DNA from: Gammaproteobacteria bacterium
GTDB taxonomy: Bacteria > Pseudomonadota > Gammaproteobacteria > Steroidobacterales > Woeseiaceae
DNA length: 64,000 nt
NCBI GenBank assembly: GCA_022600955.1
Contig: JAHZJK010000024.1
Location: forward strand, 186,003 to 250,002
Reading direction: 5' to 3'
The notes under the pieces were generated by a model, which searched no databases, had not been told where the DNA came from, and was given only the letters and a program-made list of their open reading frames with translations. Shown here piece after piece: positions 18,089 through 27,537 of this stretch. Made by a program: the position numbers and the translations under genes. The first letter of the stretch is position 1. Each line of letters starts with the position of its first letter.

Positions 18089-19806
18089 TCGCGATAGCGA
18101 ATCTCACCGCCGATGATCGTCATGACGATTTCCGTATCCAGAAGTTCGTCATCCGACGCTTCAAGCAAGTTTCGCGACAATACAGTGATGTCTGCAAGTT
18201 TACCGGGTGTGATCGATCCTTTGATGTCCTCTTCAAAAGCTGCGATCGCATTGCCCATGGTGTAGGAATACAGCGCGCGTTCACGCGAGTAGGCCTCCTG
18301 CGGCTGGAACAGCGAACCGTCTGCCAGCTTGCGTGTTACCGAGCAATGGAAACTGCCAATCGGACTGATCTCATCGACGGGTGGATCGGTTCCGTTCGTG
18401 GGCACGAGTCCGGCATCCGCCAGTGTGTTAAAGATATAACCTCGTTCCTGCGTGCGTTCTGGCCCCAGACGGTCTTCGACCCACGGTCCATCCGAACAGG
18501 CAAAGATGCCTTGCACTGCCGGGATGACAGCGAGTTCGACTGTGCGTTCTATGTCATCCGGATGAATGACTTGAGCGTGTTCAATTCGCCAGCGAAGGTC
18601 TTTCTTATCGGGCCGTCGCGCGAACTCTGCGGCGTAGATGTCGAGGAGTTCGCGATAGGCGCGATCACCAATACCCTGTATAGCCATTTGATAATCGTGT
18701 TCGATGGCGAGCCTGGCCGAGGCTTCAATTTCTTCGACGGGCACCACGTTCAGCCCAGAGCTGCGTGGCATATCGGTATACGGTTCAAGCAACCAGCCTC
18801 CATGTGTACCGAGCGCACCATCGAGGACCTTTTCGCCAATGGTGCGTACCGTGAGGAAGTTGTTGCCGTGACCGACCATGCGATAGTCATCAAGACGACC
18901 GGCCATGTCCGCCGCGTCTTCCTCAAACGCCATGTACAGGCGCACGGGAAGGTTGCCTTCATCGGCCATGGTTTTCAGTAAATCAACTTCGGCGAACGTT
19001 GTGCCGAGGTCCTGAAATGATGTGATGCCGTGTCGCAAGGATTCTTCGCCGGCGAGAGTAACCATGCGCCGTAACTCATCTTCTGCGATTCCGGCGGGGC
19101 GGCGTCCCTGATGGCCAGAGTACGCAATGCGAAACACGTCCTGTGCTGCCTCTCGCATCATGCCGGTTGGGCGGCCGTTTGCATCGACGACGATTTCGCC
19201 GCCCTCCGGCGGTTCGGTTGTCTCGTCCAGTTCAACCAGCACCATAGCGCGCTGGTTGACGAATACACCATGGCCACTCGTGTGGATCAGCATTACGGGG
19301 TGATCAGGTGTCGCTGCGCTGAGTGAGTCGTGCACGGGCAGACCCTCGACGAGTACGCTTTCCCGGCTCTCCCATTTGTCCTGATGCCAGCCGCGGCCGA
19401 TGATCCATTCACCCGGCTCGGTGTCTTTGACCGCATCTGCAACCATGGCGACGATCTCGCCCCAGCTTTTCGCATAACGAAAATCAAGAATCATCAGGCT
19501 GCCGCCGAAACTGGTGTAATGCCCATGGCCTTCGATAAAGCCCGGGATCACCATTTGACCGTTGAGATCGACGACTTCGGTCTGCTCGCTCCGATATCGC
19601 GCAAGTTCATCAGATGTGCCAACCGCAAGAATACGGTCGCCCGTGATCGCTACGGCTTCGGCTTCAGGCAAACTGTCATCGACAGTGACAACGTCGCCAT
19701 TGACCAACAGCAAGTCGGCAAGTGGTCCCGCAGGTTCCGGGTCGGCGCCACCGCAGGCAGCGAGCAGGAATAAGGCAGTAATCTGGATCAGGCTGTTGGG
19801 TTTCAT
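18067..19806 (-). CDS. Amidohydrolase family 3 (YtcJ-like) lipoprotein
   Basis: 579 residues. The lipobox LLAAC places it as a lipoprotein. The amidohydrolase-3 fold is shown by VIPGFIEGHGHYTSFGG (metal HxH), LRWRIEHAQVIHPDD, the Asp-containing TNGTDPPVDE and the C-terminal GSITPGKLADITVL. Such enzymes hydrolyse amide bonds of uncertain natural substrates, with metal at the barrel centre. Convergent with the desaturase. The following gene on the same strand is MscS. Confidence 0.85.
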   Translation of the reverse strand: MKPNSLIQITALFLLAACGGADPEPAGPLADLLLVNGDVVTVDDSLPEAEAVAITGDRILAVGTSDELARYRSEQTEVVDLNGQMVIPGFIEGHGHYTSFGGSLMILDFRYAKSWGEIVAMVADAVKDTEPGEWIIGRGWHQDKWESRESVLVEGLPVHDSLSAATPDHPVMLIHTSGHGVFVNQRAMVLVELDETTEPPEGGEIVVDANGRPTGMMREAAQDVFRIAYSGHQGRRPAGIAEDELRRMVTLAGEESLRHGITSFQDLGTTFAEVDLLKTMADEGNLPVRLYMAFEEDAADMAGRLDDYRMVGHGNNFLTVRTIGEKVLDGALGTHGGWLLEPYTDMPRSSGLNVVPVEEIEASARLAIEHDYQMAIQGIGDRAYRELLDIYAAEFARRPDKKDLRWRIEHAQVIHPDDIERTVELAVIPAVQGIFACSDGPWVEDRLGPERTQERGYIFNTLADAGLVPTNGTDPPVDEISPIGSFHCSVTRKLADGSLFQPQEAYSRERALYSYTMGNAIAAFEEDIKGSITPGKLADITVLSRNLLEASDDELLDTEIVMTIIGGEIRYRDGEIVRD

Positions 19807-19822
19807 GGCTTCGATTGTACCG

Positions 19823-20872
19823 CTATTCTTTCGCGATATTCGCTTCTCGCCGGTCGATCAGTGACTGCAGGCGTTCGGCCTTCTTTTCGTGAGTTTCGAT
19901 TTCCCGGGTCGCCGCTTCTGATGCCGCCTCGTTGGTCTTGTCGTCGGCGAGCTCCTGGCAAACCTTGATCCGATCCTGCACCTCGGACAACATTTCACGC
20001 AATCGTGAAACCGACTCGGCCTCTTCGGCGATATCAAAGATCAACTTGTCGGTAGATCTCTCACTCTCCGGCATAGTCGTGACGTCTTCGTTCTCAGGAA
20101 TGAATTGTTCCGCCGATTCGAAGGCACGCGTATTCATAAAGCTTGGCGACACGATCTCAATACCCGCGGCATGGAGATTGTCCATTGTCCGGGCCCTTAG
20201 CTCGCGACGCTTGTCTATAATGCGATTCACCTCTTTTAGCAATCCGGAGATTTGATAGGTCACCGAAAAATCGCCGAGCTCCCTGATCTGTACGAAAGGC
20301 GATTCCAGGCCTGTCTCGGATGCGGCCTGCAATAACAGGCTTTCGATCTGATGACGGGAGACGTCGTAGCCGAGTGATAACTCCACCGACAACAAGGTGC
20401 CGGATGTACGCATAACGCGTATCGGATTGGTGACCAGATACATGTTGGGCAAGGTGGTGAGATCGCGTTCCTCGGTCTGTAACTCGGTGTGCAAAAGGTC
20501 CATCGTAGTGATGCGACCAAAGTGATCGCCGACAGTGATGTAGTTACCGGGTCGGCAGCTGCCTACAGTCTTCAGCATGATTCCCGCCATGACGTTGCCA
20601 ACCAGTGTCGTTGATGACAACGCGATCGTGGCGCTGACAATAAGCCCGAACAGGCTCAGAAGCTGACCGCGCAGAGCGGTATCGAGTGGCAGGAAAAGGA
20701 TCAGCAGCAGCACCGCGAGGACAATGCCACCAAGCTGGATCAACTGGCGTCGAAAGGCGAGATGCGGTTTTCCGTCAAAGTGTTTTACGAGGCGTTGATT
20801 GGCAAATCGAGTTAGCAATACGAGTGCAAGTATCGTTATCGAAATTTGCGTTGCGGTTAGTAAATATCCCAT
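19823..20872 (-). CDS. MscS-family mechanosensitive channel
   Basis: 349 residues from the ATG at 20872 (GAGG five bases upstream). The longer frame to 20941 adds an unlikely N-terminus. Membrane helices are TATQISITILALVLLTRF, LIQLGGIVLAVLLLILFLP and a pore-lining TALSSTTLVGNVMAGIMLKTVG segment. The beta domain begins GNYITVGDHFGRITTMDLLHTELQTEE. The C-terminal 90 residues are charged and helical, probably a coiled coil in the cytoplasm. The protein would relieve turgor on osmotic downshock. Confidence 0.87.
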   Translation of the reverse strand: MGYLLTATQISITILALVLLTRFANQRLVKHFDGKPHLAFRRQLIQLGGIVLAVLLLILFLPLDTALRGQLLSLFGLIVSATIALSSTTLVGNVMAGIMLKTVGSCRPGNYITVGDHFGRITTMDLLHTELQTEERDLTTLPNMYLVTNPIRVMRTSGTLLSVELSLGYDVSRHQIESLLLQAASETGLESPFVQIRELGDFSVTYQISGLLKEVNRIIDKRRELRARTMDNLHAAGIEIVSPSFMNTRAFESAEQFIPENEDVTTMPESERSTDKLIFDIAEEAESVSRLREMLSEVQDRIKVCQELADDKTNEAASEAATREIETHEKKAERLQSLIDRREANIAKE

Positions 20873-21011
20873 CGGTATCCTCTGCGGTTTCATCGAGTAT
20901 AGACTATCGGGCTTTCGCTCCCGGGGATTGCTGCAACACACGTGACTTCACGTCGCAGCAGCTTGATGCGACACTTGGTCGTCGCTATCTGGATAGTTCG
21001 GCCTGAAACGA

Positions 21012-21962
21012 ATGCTCGATTTTCTGTTATTAACCTGTGGAATAGCCGGCCTCTGGTTCGGTTCCGACACCCTTGTTAAGGGTGCAATGTCTCTTGCGGA
21101 TCGCTATCGGCTCTCGGACGCACTGTTTGGCATGTTGGTTTTGGCTATTGGCACAGATTTGCCTGAGCTGTTCGTTGCTTTCGACGCCTCTGTTCGCAGC
21201 CTTGCCGGTGATGACCTCTCGGGAATCGTGATCGGCAGCGCTGTTGGCAGTTCGATCGCGCAGTTTGCGCTGGTGTTTGGCGTTGCTGGCTTCATTGGTT
21301 ATCCGCCAATGCAACGAAAGTTTTTGCCACGCAATATTGTTTTCTTGATCGGCGGCATCGTCGCTGTATTCATGTTCTCGCTCGACGGGCACATATCTCG
21401 CGTAGAGGGCGCGCTGCTCATCATGTCTTATGCTGCATACATTGTGGTATTGATCCTGCGGCGCGTTGAGGTCGATGAGGGCGGCGGCACAGTACGCCAC
21501 ATGCCGACATGGCGAGCATGGCTGTTGCTCGCTTGCGGGCTGGCGATTTTGCTGGTCGCTGCTGAACTGACCGTAGTCTACGCCGCCGAGTTTGCGAAAG
21601 AGGTGGGCCTTAGCAACATCGCTGTTTCTGCCATCGTTATCGGCCTGGGCAGTAGCCTGCCGGAGCTGTCGGTATCGTTCGTCGCACTCATGCGGAAACG
21701 CGGTGGCCTGTCGGTCGGTAACCTTATCGGCAGTAACGTACTCGACACACTCCTGGTGCCTGGTGTCGCTGCGGTCATATATCCGCTCGTCGTTTCACAG
21801 GCGATCCTACTGGTTGACCTGCCGGTGTTGCTGATCTCGTCCGTGCTGGTGTTGGTGTTTCTTTACGTCACTCGCCGAGGTGTGCGCCGGCCGGAAGCGG
21901 TGGTCCTGTTGTTGGTCTACTTCAGCTACGCCGCGGTCCGACTCGGCGGGCCTGGATCCTGA
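21012..21962 (+). CDS. Calcium/sodium antiporter (CaCA family, YrbG-like)
   Basis: 316 residues and about ten membrane helices. The two inverted alpha repeats of the cation/Ca2+ exchanger superfamily are visible: AIGTDLPELFVAF with GSAVGSSIAQFALV, and VIGLGSSLPELSVS with GNLIGSNVLDTLLVPG. The acidic residues in both PEL motifs are the conserved cation-binding sites. It should exchange Ca2+ for Na+ or H+ across the inner membrane. Divergent from mscS, and it ends 10 bases from the convergent MATE gene. Confidence 0.9.
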   Translation: MLDFLLLTCGIAGLWFGSDTLVKGAMSLADRYRLSDALFGMLVLAIGTDLPELFVAFDASVRSLAGDDLSGIVIGSAVGSSIAQFALVFGVAGFIGYPPMQRKFLPRNIVFLIGGIVAVFMFSLDGHISRVEGALLIMSYAAYIVVLILRRVEVDEGGGTVRHMPTWRAWLLLACGLAILLVAAELTVVYAAEFAKEVGLSNIAVSAIVIGLGSSLPELSVSFVALMRKRGGLSVGNLIGSNVLDTLLVPGVAAVIYPLVVSQAILLVDLPVLLISSVLVLVFLYVTRRGVRRPEAVVLLLVYFSYAAVRLGGPGS

Positions 21963-21972
21963 AATAGCCGAA

Positions 21973-23352
21973 TCACTCGGCCATAACACGTTCCAGAACG
22001 TCCGGGTCGCGCCAACGTCCTTGCCTTAGCCGCAGCGCGTAGACCAGTGCGATAGCAAGAACCAGCGCTACGAATGCGAGCCACGATACTCGAGGGCTGA
22101 ACTCGAAAACCTGAATAATGAAGAACTGCGCGACGAGCATCGCCCAGTGCAAGCTTACTGAGGCGACCATCAGCCAGCGCGTGTCTCCTGCACCCCGCAG
22201 GATTCCGCCGGACACGAGTATTATCGCGTCGGCGATCACGTAGCTGGACAATCCGATCATCATGAATGCCGACAGCTCGCGGATATCCGAAAAATCCCCG
22301 GACGGCGGAGCGAATACCTCAACGAGCGGATATCGAAACGTACTGTAGATCAAGGCGAGCAATGCGCCATAGGTCAGGGCGACGGCAAATGCAGCAGTCA
22401 TGACTTCGTCGACGCGTGCCATATCTCGCGCGCCAACAAACCTGCCTATCATGCTGATGATGCCGACACTCAGTCCGATCATGGGAACAAATGAAAGAAT
22501 GTCCCAGTTAAACACTACAGCTGCTGCAGCACCCTCGGCGACACCGTAAGACTGAAACATCAGGAGAAACAGATTGAATGCCGCAACATTCAAAAACAGT
22601 TCAAGTCCTGACGGAAACCCGAGTCGCCAGAAGCGACGCAGAATTTTGATGTCGACAGAGAATGAACCCAGCACGCTGAATGATTCCCGGTGCTCTCGGG
22701 CAAAATAAAACGCAGCGTACAACAACAACGCAACGACCGATGCGGCAACGGTGGAGATACCAGCACCGGCGATCCCGAGGACGGGAAAGCCGAGTTTTCC
22801 GAACACCATGACGTAGCTGAGGGGTATGTTGATGACCATCCCTATTACGTCACAAATCATGACCACGTGGGTTCGGCCGATGCCGGCAAAGTAGGAAGAC
22901 AGACAGACCTTCGCCAGCGAGACCAGGACGCCAGACATCAGGATCAGGTAGTAGGTTCGCTCCAGTTCGACTTGTGCCGCGTCGTGCCCCATGCCGTCGA
23001 AAATGCTCGCAACGAGAAACGTAATCAGCGTCAGAAAGGGCGTGCTCATCAGCGTCATGATCATGCCCTGTGTGACCACCTTCGGGCACTTATGGGGCTC
23101 GCCGGCGCCCATGTACTGGGCGGCCATCGCGTTTGCATAGGACAGGAGTCCGACAAAGAAACAAAACGAGAAAAATGATGCGACGCCGCCGCCGAGCGCA
23201 GCCGCCATGTGCACAGGATCGATCTGCGACATGAAATAGCGGTCGGTAAAAATCATCACCGCGAACGTGCCTTGCGAAACCACCATCGGCAACGCAAGTC
23301 GCAGCAGCTCAGCCGTAGTCTTACGGCTGAAATGACGGAGGAATGCCATCAT
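21973..23352 (-). CDS. MATE-family multidrug/metabolite efflux protein
   Basis: 459 residues with about twelve hydrophobic helices in two related halves. The N-terminal half opens LRLALPMVVSQGTFAVMIFTDRYFMSQ, typical of the NorM-type MatE domain. The second half repeats it (FWRLGFPSGLELFLNVAAFNLF). Such carriers export organic cations or metabolites in exchange for Na+ or H+. The substrate is not predictable. No regulator is next to it. Confidence 0.9.
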   Translation of the reverse strand: MMAFLRHFSRKTTAELLRLALPMVVSQGTFAVMIFTDRYFMSQIDPVHMAAALGGGVASFFSFCFFVGLLSYANAMAAQYMGAGEPHKCPKVVTQGMIMTLMSTPFLTLITFLVASIFDGMGHDAAQVELERTYYLILMSGVLVSLAKVCLSSYFAGIGRTHVVMICDVIGMVINIPLSYVMVFGKLGFPVLGIAGAGISTVAASVVALLLYAAFYFAREHRESFSVLGSFSVDIKILRRFWRLGFPSGLELFLNVAAFNLFLLMFQSYGVAEGAAAAVVFNWDILSFVPMIGLSVGIISMIGRFVGARDMARVDEVMTAAFAVALTYGALLALIYSTFRYPLVEVFAPPSGDFSDIRELSAFMMIGLSSYVIADAIILVSGGILRGAGDTRWLMVASVSLHWAMLVAQFFIIQVFEFSPRVSWLAFVALVLAIALVYALRLRQGRWRDPDVLERVMAE

Positions 23353-23501
23353 TAGTTCTCAGGGCCCAGTTTCAACAGGCGCCAGTCTACGCACTAGCTG
23401 TTTAGAAAGAAATTCAGAATCAAAGTGCTTGTATTGCCAGGTTGCTCCGCTGCAGTGCCGTGATACGATCATGCAACATACTAATAAGAGAGACACAGCA
23501 T

Positions 23502-23987
23502 ATGCCTGAGATGTCACCGCTTGGTTGGTTTCATACCGCAATGGGAATTATCGCGCTCGTCAGCGGCGGCATGGCACTAATCAAGTTCAAAGAGATTACC
23601 CTGCAGTCGCGCTCCGGACAGACTTACCTCGCAAGCACATTGGTGACGGCAGTTACCGCACTGGCAATATTCAAGCATGGCGGGTTCGGACCGGCGCATG
23701 CACTTGCGGTCATGACATTGCTTGCTCTGGCCGTCGGCATGCTCGCGTCATTGACTGGCCTGTTTGGCAAATTCTCGCGCTACGTGCGAGCTATCGGCTT
23801 CACGTCTACGCTGCTATTTCACTCTATCCCCGCGATTACCGATGCTCTGTTGCGTCTGCCGGTTGATGATCCCTTCTTGGCGTCCTTCGAAGATCCGATC
23901 ATGCAAAAAGCGCATCTGGCTGTCGTAGTAATTTTTCTTGTCGGGCTTGCGGTGCAGCTTCGCTGGATTCATCAGCAGCGCGACTAG
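23502..23987 (+). CDS. Four-helix membrane protein, DUF2306-like
   Basis: 161 residues from the ATG at 23502. The open frame from 23442 is not supported by a ribosome binding site. Four hydrophobic segments are seen, with FHTAMGIIALVSGGMAL at the start, KHGGFGPAHALAVMTLLALAVGML in the middle, and KAHLAVVVIFLVGLAVQLRW at the end. Histidines in helices 1, 2, 3 and 4 suggest a possible haem or metal site, but no catalytic motif is visible. Convergent with the crotonase gene. Confidence 0.65.
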   Translation: MPEMSPLGWFHTAMGIIALVSGGMALIKFKEITLQSRSGQTYLASTLVTAVTALAIFKHGGFGPAHALAVMTLLALAVGMLASLTGLFGKFSRYVRAIGFTSTLLFHSIPAITDALLRLPVDDPFLASFEDPIMQKAHLAVVVIFLVGLAVQLRWIHQQRD

Positions 23988-23997
23988 CAGGCGGGCC

Positions 23998-24711
23998 TCA
24001 GCGCCGCCGCAAACCCACCAGCGCGGCATCGAGCAGATCGAAAGGGACACTGAATTTAATGCGGCGAACAAGGGCTGCGCGTATTCTGCGTTTTGAGGCG
24101 GTATGGGCGCGGTCATCGAGCTGCTTAAAGTGTTCAGCGCGATTCTCGGCACGTTCAACCAGATCGGCTGGATCGACAAGCTCGTCGAAGAAGCCAGCGT
24201 CTAATGCAGATTCGACATCGAAGAACTCGGACAGGTTTACGGCACGCTGGAATGCCGCCGGTGTGAGTCGGTGGTGCAACATTGCCGCTGCGACCCGAGG
24301 CATTGTCATGCCGATAGCCACTTCGTTCGCCGCAATCTTGAAGTCGCCGCGGCTGCCGATAATGTAATCAGCCGATAGCATCAAAAAGACACCCATCGCC
24401 AGTGAGTGGCCATTGCATGCGACGATCAGCGGGTACGGATAAGCGAGAACCCGGGCCGTCAGGCTGTAGCCAAGCCGCAGCATCCGTATGGCTTTGGCGC
24501 CGCCGCGCTTCATTACTTTGAGGTCAAATCCCGCAGAGAAAACTGACTCTCTGCCGGTCAGTATCACTATCGCACGATCTTCTTTTGCTCTGTCGAGTGC
24601 GCCATAGATCCCACGAAGGAGCTCTGGAGATAATGCATTTCGCTTGCCGTCGTCGATACGGATCGTGGCGACTCCGTTCTGCAGATTGTACTGAACAGCT
24701 TCAGTTGTCAT
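23998..24711 (-). CDS. Enoyl-CoA hydratase/isomerase (crotonase) family protein
   Basis: 237 residues, slightly shorter than typical crotonases (about 260). The oxyanion-hole segments are VFSAGFDLKVM and ACNGHSLAMGVFLMLSADY. The catalytic Glu pair of true hydratases is not clear in AANEVAIGMTMPRVAAAML. It ends with the trimerisation helix region. It may be an isomerase or a hydrolase of acyl-CoAs. It stands alone, with no beta-oxidation genes beside it. Confidence 0.82.
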   Translation of the reverse strand: MTTEAVQYNLQNGVATIRIDDGKRNALSPELLRGIYGALDRAKEDRAIVILTGRESVFSAGFDLKVMKRGGAKAIRMLRLGYSLTARVLAYPYPLIVACNGHSLAMGVFLMLSADYIIGSRGDFKIAANEVAIGMTMPRVAAAMLHHRLTPAAFQRAVNLSEFFDVESALDAGFFDELVDPADLVERAENRAEHFKQLDDRAHTASKRRIRAALVRRIKFSVPFDLLDAALVGLRRR

Positions 24712-24821
24712 TGCTTGTTTCCCTCACTGATGACCGGACTCAGGGCATCGTGGCCAGACCAGCCGACCAGAACGCCAGGAGACGCCGTACTATAGCTGAG
24801 CAAAAGCGCGTGGGGGCACGC

Positions 24822-25790
24822 CTATTCGAGAAGACTATCCGTTGCGGCCATGATTTGTGCTTGTGCCAATCGAGCTTGTGCGTGTTTTCGCACGTCCGCC
24901 CGCCAGGCTTTCGTTTGACGCATAACCTCTGCGGTTGTCGTTGTGCGTGTGTGGCGGCCAACTTCGACTGAGTCAGGAACCCGCAGAACTGCGCCTTCAC
25001 GAAGCACGTTGATGTTGCCTGCGAAGGCTTGTGGATTCGATTGATAGATCGCGACGATCATCTGGTTAATACTGGCGCCGTCGAGGTGCATGCGAGACGC
25101 GATCAATGACAGCGACTCGCCCCGTTTTACAGGACCGTACATCTGTGCAGATCTTGCAGCGTGTGACGGCGGCTTGCTGTCTGACGGCCGCCAGGTATCA
25201 GAATGCTGGACAACTTCTGCCGACGCTACTGCCGCAGAGTGGCGGTGCAAATCCTGCGCAGCGGGGATACGCAAGACGGCACCCGCGTGGAGCATGTTGA
25301 TGTTGTTGCTGAAGGCCTGAGGGTTCGACTGATACAGTGCGATCATCATCTGATCAATGCTCACCCCGTCTTTCCGGTAACGCAGCGCAATGCCAGAAAG
25401 AGTCTCGCCGGATTTCACGGCATGTTGCTGGACCGCGCTGGCGTGTGTCCGGGCTCTCTTTTGAGGCGGTCCTGCGACGAACGTGCCGCCGACAGTGACG
25501 TGGATTTCGTCCGCACCCACCAGTATGCGAATGCCGCGCTGCTCGATCGACAGTATTTCTGTACCACCAATCAGGTCGCCCTCCTGGAATGGCCTGCCAT
25601 CTATCAAAGCCGTGCGGCGGGAATCCGAAATGAGCACGCCTTTGAGCCGGTTTCGCTCTGCCGGCCGAATGGCGGGCGTGACTGGATTGGTCGCCAGGGC
25701 CGGTTCGCCAGATGCGTTGAAGTCCTGGGCTGCAGTGGACCCAAATATCACGAAACCCAGACAAATCGCCAGCAACAATCGCTTAAACAC
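24822..25790 (-). CDS. Secreted protein with two FimV-type LysM-like modules
   Basis: 322 residues from a GTG with GAGGAG seven bases upstream. Signal peptide FKRLLLAICLGFVIFGSTAAQ. Residues of about 50-110 (LKGVLISDSRRTALIDGRPFQEGDLIGG) resemble the MshK/GspC-type periplasmic segment of pilus and secretion systems. Two closely related modules follow, AVKSGETLSGIALRYRKDGVSI and PVKRGESLSLIASRMHLDGASI, each going on with QSNPQAF and NINxLxxGAVLRxP. That is the FimV N-terminal LysM pattern that binds peptidoglycan. A near-consensus CRP operator lies 149 bases upstream. Probably an envelope organiser of pili or secretion. No pilus genes are nearby. Confidence 0.75.
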   Translation of the reverse strand: MFKRLLLAICLGFVIFGSTAAQDFNASGEPALATNPVTPAIRPAERNRLKGVLISDSRRTALIDGRPFQEGDLIGGTEILSIEQRGIRILVGADEIHVTVGGTFVAGPPQKRARTHASAVQQHAVKSGETLSGIALRYRKDGVSIDQMMIALYQSNPQAFSNNINMLHAGAVLRIPAAQDLHRHSAAVASAEVVQHSDTWRPSDSKPPSHAARSAQMYGPVKRGESLSLIASRMHLDGASINQMIVAIYQSNPQAFAGNINVLREGAVLRVPDSVEVGRHTRTTTTAEVMRQTKAWRADVRKHAQARLAQAQIMAATDSLLE

Positions 25791-25938
25791 AGGAATTCTC
25801 CTCGTTCCCGGTGGAATTAGACTTAATACACTCAATACATCGGCCAGAATGCTGAGTTTCTTTAGCCTGGGCAGGCCTGTCGGCGTGCCGATTTGCGGCT
25901 GGCTGCCGTGCTGTTACTGCACGGCGCGAGGGGAGGCA

Positions 25939-25960
25939 AAATGTGACCTGCGTCACATTT
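25939..25960. promoter_or_regulatory. Near-consensus CRP (cAMP receptor protein) operator
   Basis: TGTGACCTGCGTCACA (25942-25957) flanked by AAA and TTT is palindromic except in the centre. It matches the 22-base Escherichia coli CRP consensus at 18 positions. It sits 149 bases upstream of the LysM gene on that strand, inside the 218-base gap after the dehydrogenase. The AT-rich stretch beside it (25964-26000) could hold a promoter. Confidence 0.65.
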
Positions 25961-26008
25961 TCGGCAAAAAAAACCTAAATAATAATAAAATCAATAACTT
26001 AAGGCGTG

Positions 26009-27334
26009 TCAGGGCCAGATATCTCGCTGCTGTACAACCGTCGCTATTCGCTTAATGGCCATAACCAGCGCTGCATCTCGCAAGCTTGCGACGGATTCCC
26101 GGCCTGCGGGAGCGCCGTGGCTCCTCGTGTTCAGCGAATTCCACTGCTCAACCGTATGATCCACGGCGCGGACCATGCGTTTTCGAAGGCGGCGCTGCAC
26201 CTTTTCCAGGTCCCATTTCTGGTTTTCCAGGTTCTGGACCCACTCAAAATAACTGACAACGACGCCACCGCAGTTCGCAACGATGTCAGGTAATACGAAA
26301 ACACCATTCTGCTGCAAAATCTTGTCCGCAGCCGCTGTCACCGGGCCATTGGCACACTCAACGATGAGCCTGGCTTTGATGTCAGCCGCGTTCTCCGTCC
26401 GGATCTGGCATTCGAGTGCAGCCGGAATGAGGATGTCACAGTCGCAGGCAAGTAGCTGTTCGTTGCTGATATCGGTCGCGCCGGCGAATCCGGTAACGCT
26501 GCCGGTATCATTCTTGTGCGCCAACACGGCGCCAGGATCCAGGCCATTGTCGCTGCGTATGCCGCCACGTGAGTCACTGACTGCAACAATGCGTGCACCG
26601 GCTTCGTCAAACAGGCGTGCCGCAGTTGCGCCGGCATTGCCGAAGCCCTGAACTGCAACGCGAATGCCATCCAGCGTAACGACACCGGGAACAATATCGT
26701 GCTTCAGCAATCGTTCCGTGGCGAACAGGCTGCCTTGTGCCGTCGCTTCGTCACGCCCAACCGAGCCGCCGATTTCCAGCGGCTTGCCAGTAACTACAGC
26801 AAGATTATTTTGCCCCGGATGCATTTGATCGAACGTGTCGTAAATCCAGGCCATGGTCTGCTGATCTGTGTATACGTCCGGTGCAGGTATATCGGTGTAG
26901 GGGCCAATTGAGTCGCCAAGTTCGGCGACAAAACGTCGCGTAATACGCCGCAACTCGCCGCGACTGAGTTCCTTCGGGTTGCATGAAACACCACCCTTGC
27001 CACCACCGAACGGTATGTCCGCGACGGCCGTTTTCCACGTCATGATTGCGGCGAGTGCTGAGACCTCGGCCTCGGTTACATCGGGGTGATAACGGATACC
27101 GCCTTTGCCGGGACCACGCGCACGATTGTGCAGAACACGAAAACCGTGAAACGTACGTATCGTCCCGTCGTCCATATTGACGGGAAAGCGAACGTGAATA
27201 GTGCGTTTCGCAGTGATCAGGTATTCGACAATGCCGGCCTTGATGCTATCGATCCAGGTGAGGGCGTGCTCAAACTGTTGATTGGCGTTGACAAAAAGAT
27301 CCAGTTCTTCTACAGGCCTGGTGGACGGCTTCAT
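26009..27334 (-). CDS. Glu/Leu/Phe/Val dehydrogenase, glutamate-dehydrogenase type
   Basis: 441 residues from the ATG at 27334 (GAGG seven bases upstream). The dimerisation domain contains RVLHNRARGPGKGGIRYHPD. The substrate-binding Lys lies in PFGGGKGGV, and the Rossmann motif is GFGNAGA. Length and motifs fit the hexameric 410-450-residue glutamate dehydrogenases (GudB/RocG type), probably NAD-linked and catabolic, converting glutamate to 2-oxoglutarate and ammonia. Divergent from the NhaC gene. Confidence 0.88.
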   Translation of the reverse strand: MKPSTRPVEELDLFVNANQQFEHALTWIDSIKAGIVEYLITAKRTIHVRFPVNMDDGTIRTFHGFRVLHNRARGPGKGGIRYHPDVTEAEVSALAAIMTWKTAVADIPFGGGKGGVSCNPKELSRGELRRITRRFVAELGDSIGPYTDIPAPDVYTDQQTMAWIYDTFDQMHPGQNNLAVVTGKPLEIGGSVGRDEATAQGSLFATERLLKHDIVPGVVTLDGIRVAVQGFGNAGATAARLFDEAGARIVAVSDSRGGIRSDNGLDPGAVLAHKNDTGSVTGFAGATDISNEQLLACDCDILIPAALECQIRTENAADIKARLIVECANGPVTAAADKILQQNGVFVLPDIVANCGGVVVSYFEWVQNLENQKWDLEKVQRRLRKRMVRAVDHTVEQWNSLNTRSHGAPAGRESVASLRDAALVMAIKRIATVVQQRDIWP

Positions 27335-27537
27335 GGCGTGCCTCGCTGAACAGACGGTTTTCTGCGCTGATGATGATGGCACCTCGCGACTGTCAGGGCG
27401 CTACGTAGATTCTCGTATCAACGTCGAAAAAGCGCTACGCCGATACAGCTCGCCGCAGTTGTCGTCTTCTGGCAAGCGCTTGAGGCAGGCCGACTGTGCT
27501 TTAATGTAGTCCCGGCGCACAACAAGAATAAGTGACT

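Noticed and set aside
21967..21981. GCCGA-ATCAC-TCGGC hairpin between the exchanger and MATE genes
   Set aside because: Only five base pairs and no T run. Too weak to call a terminator.
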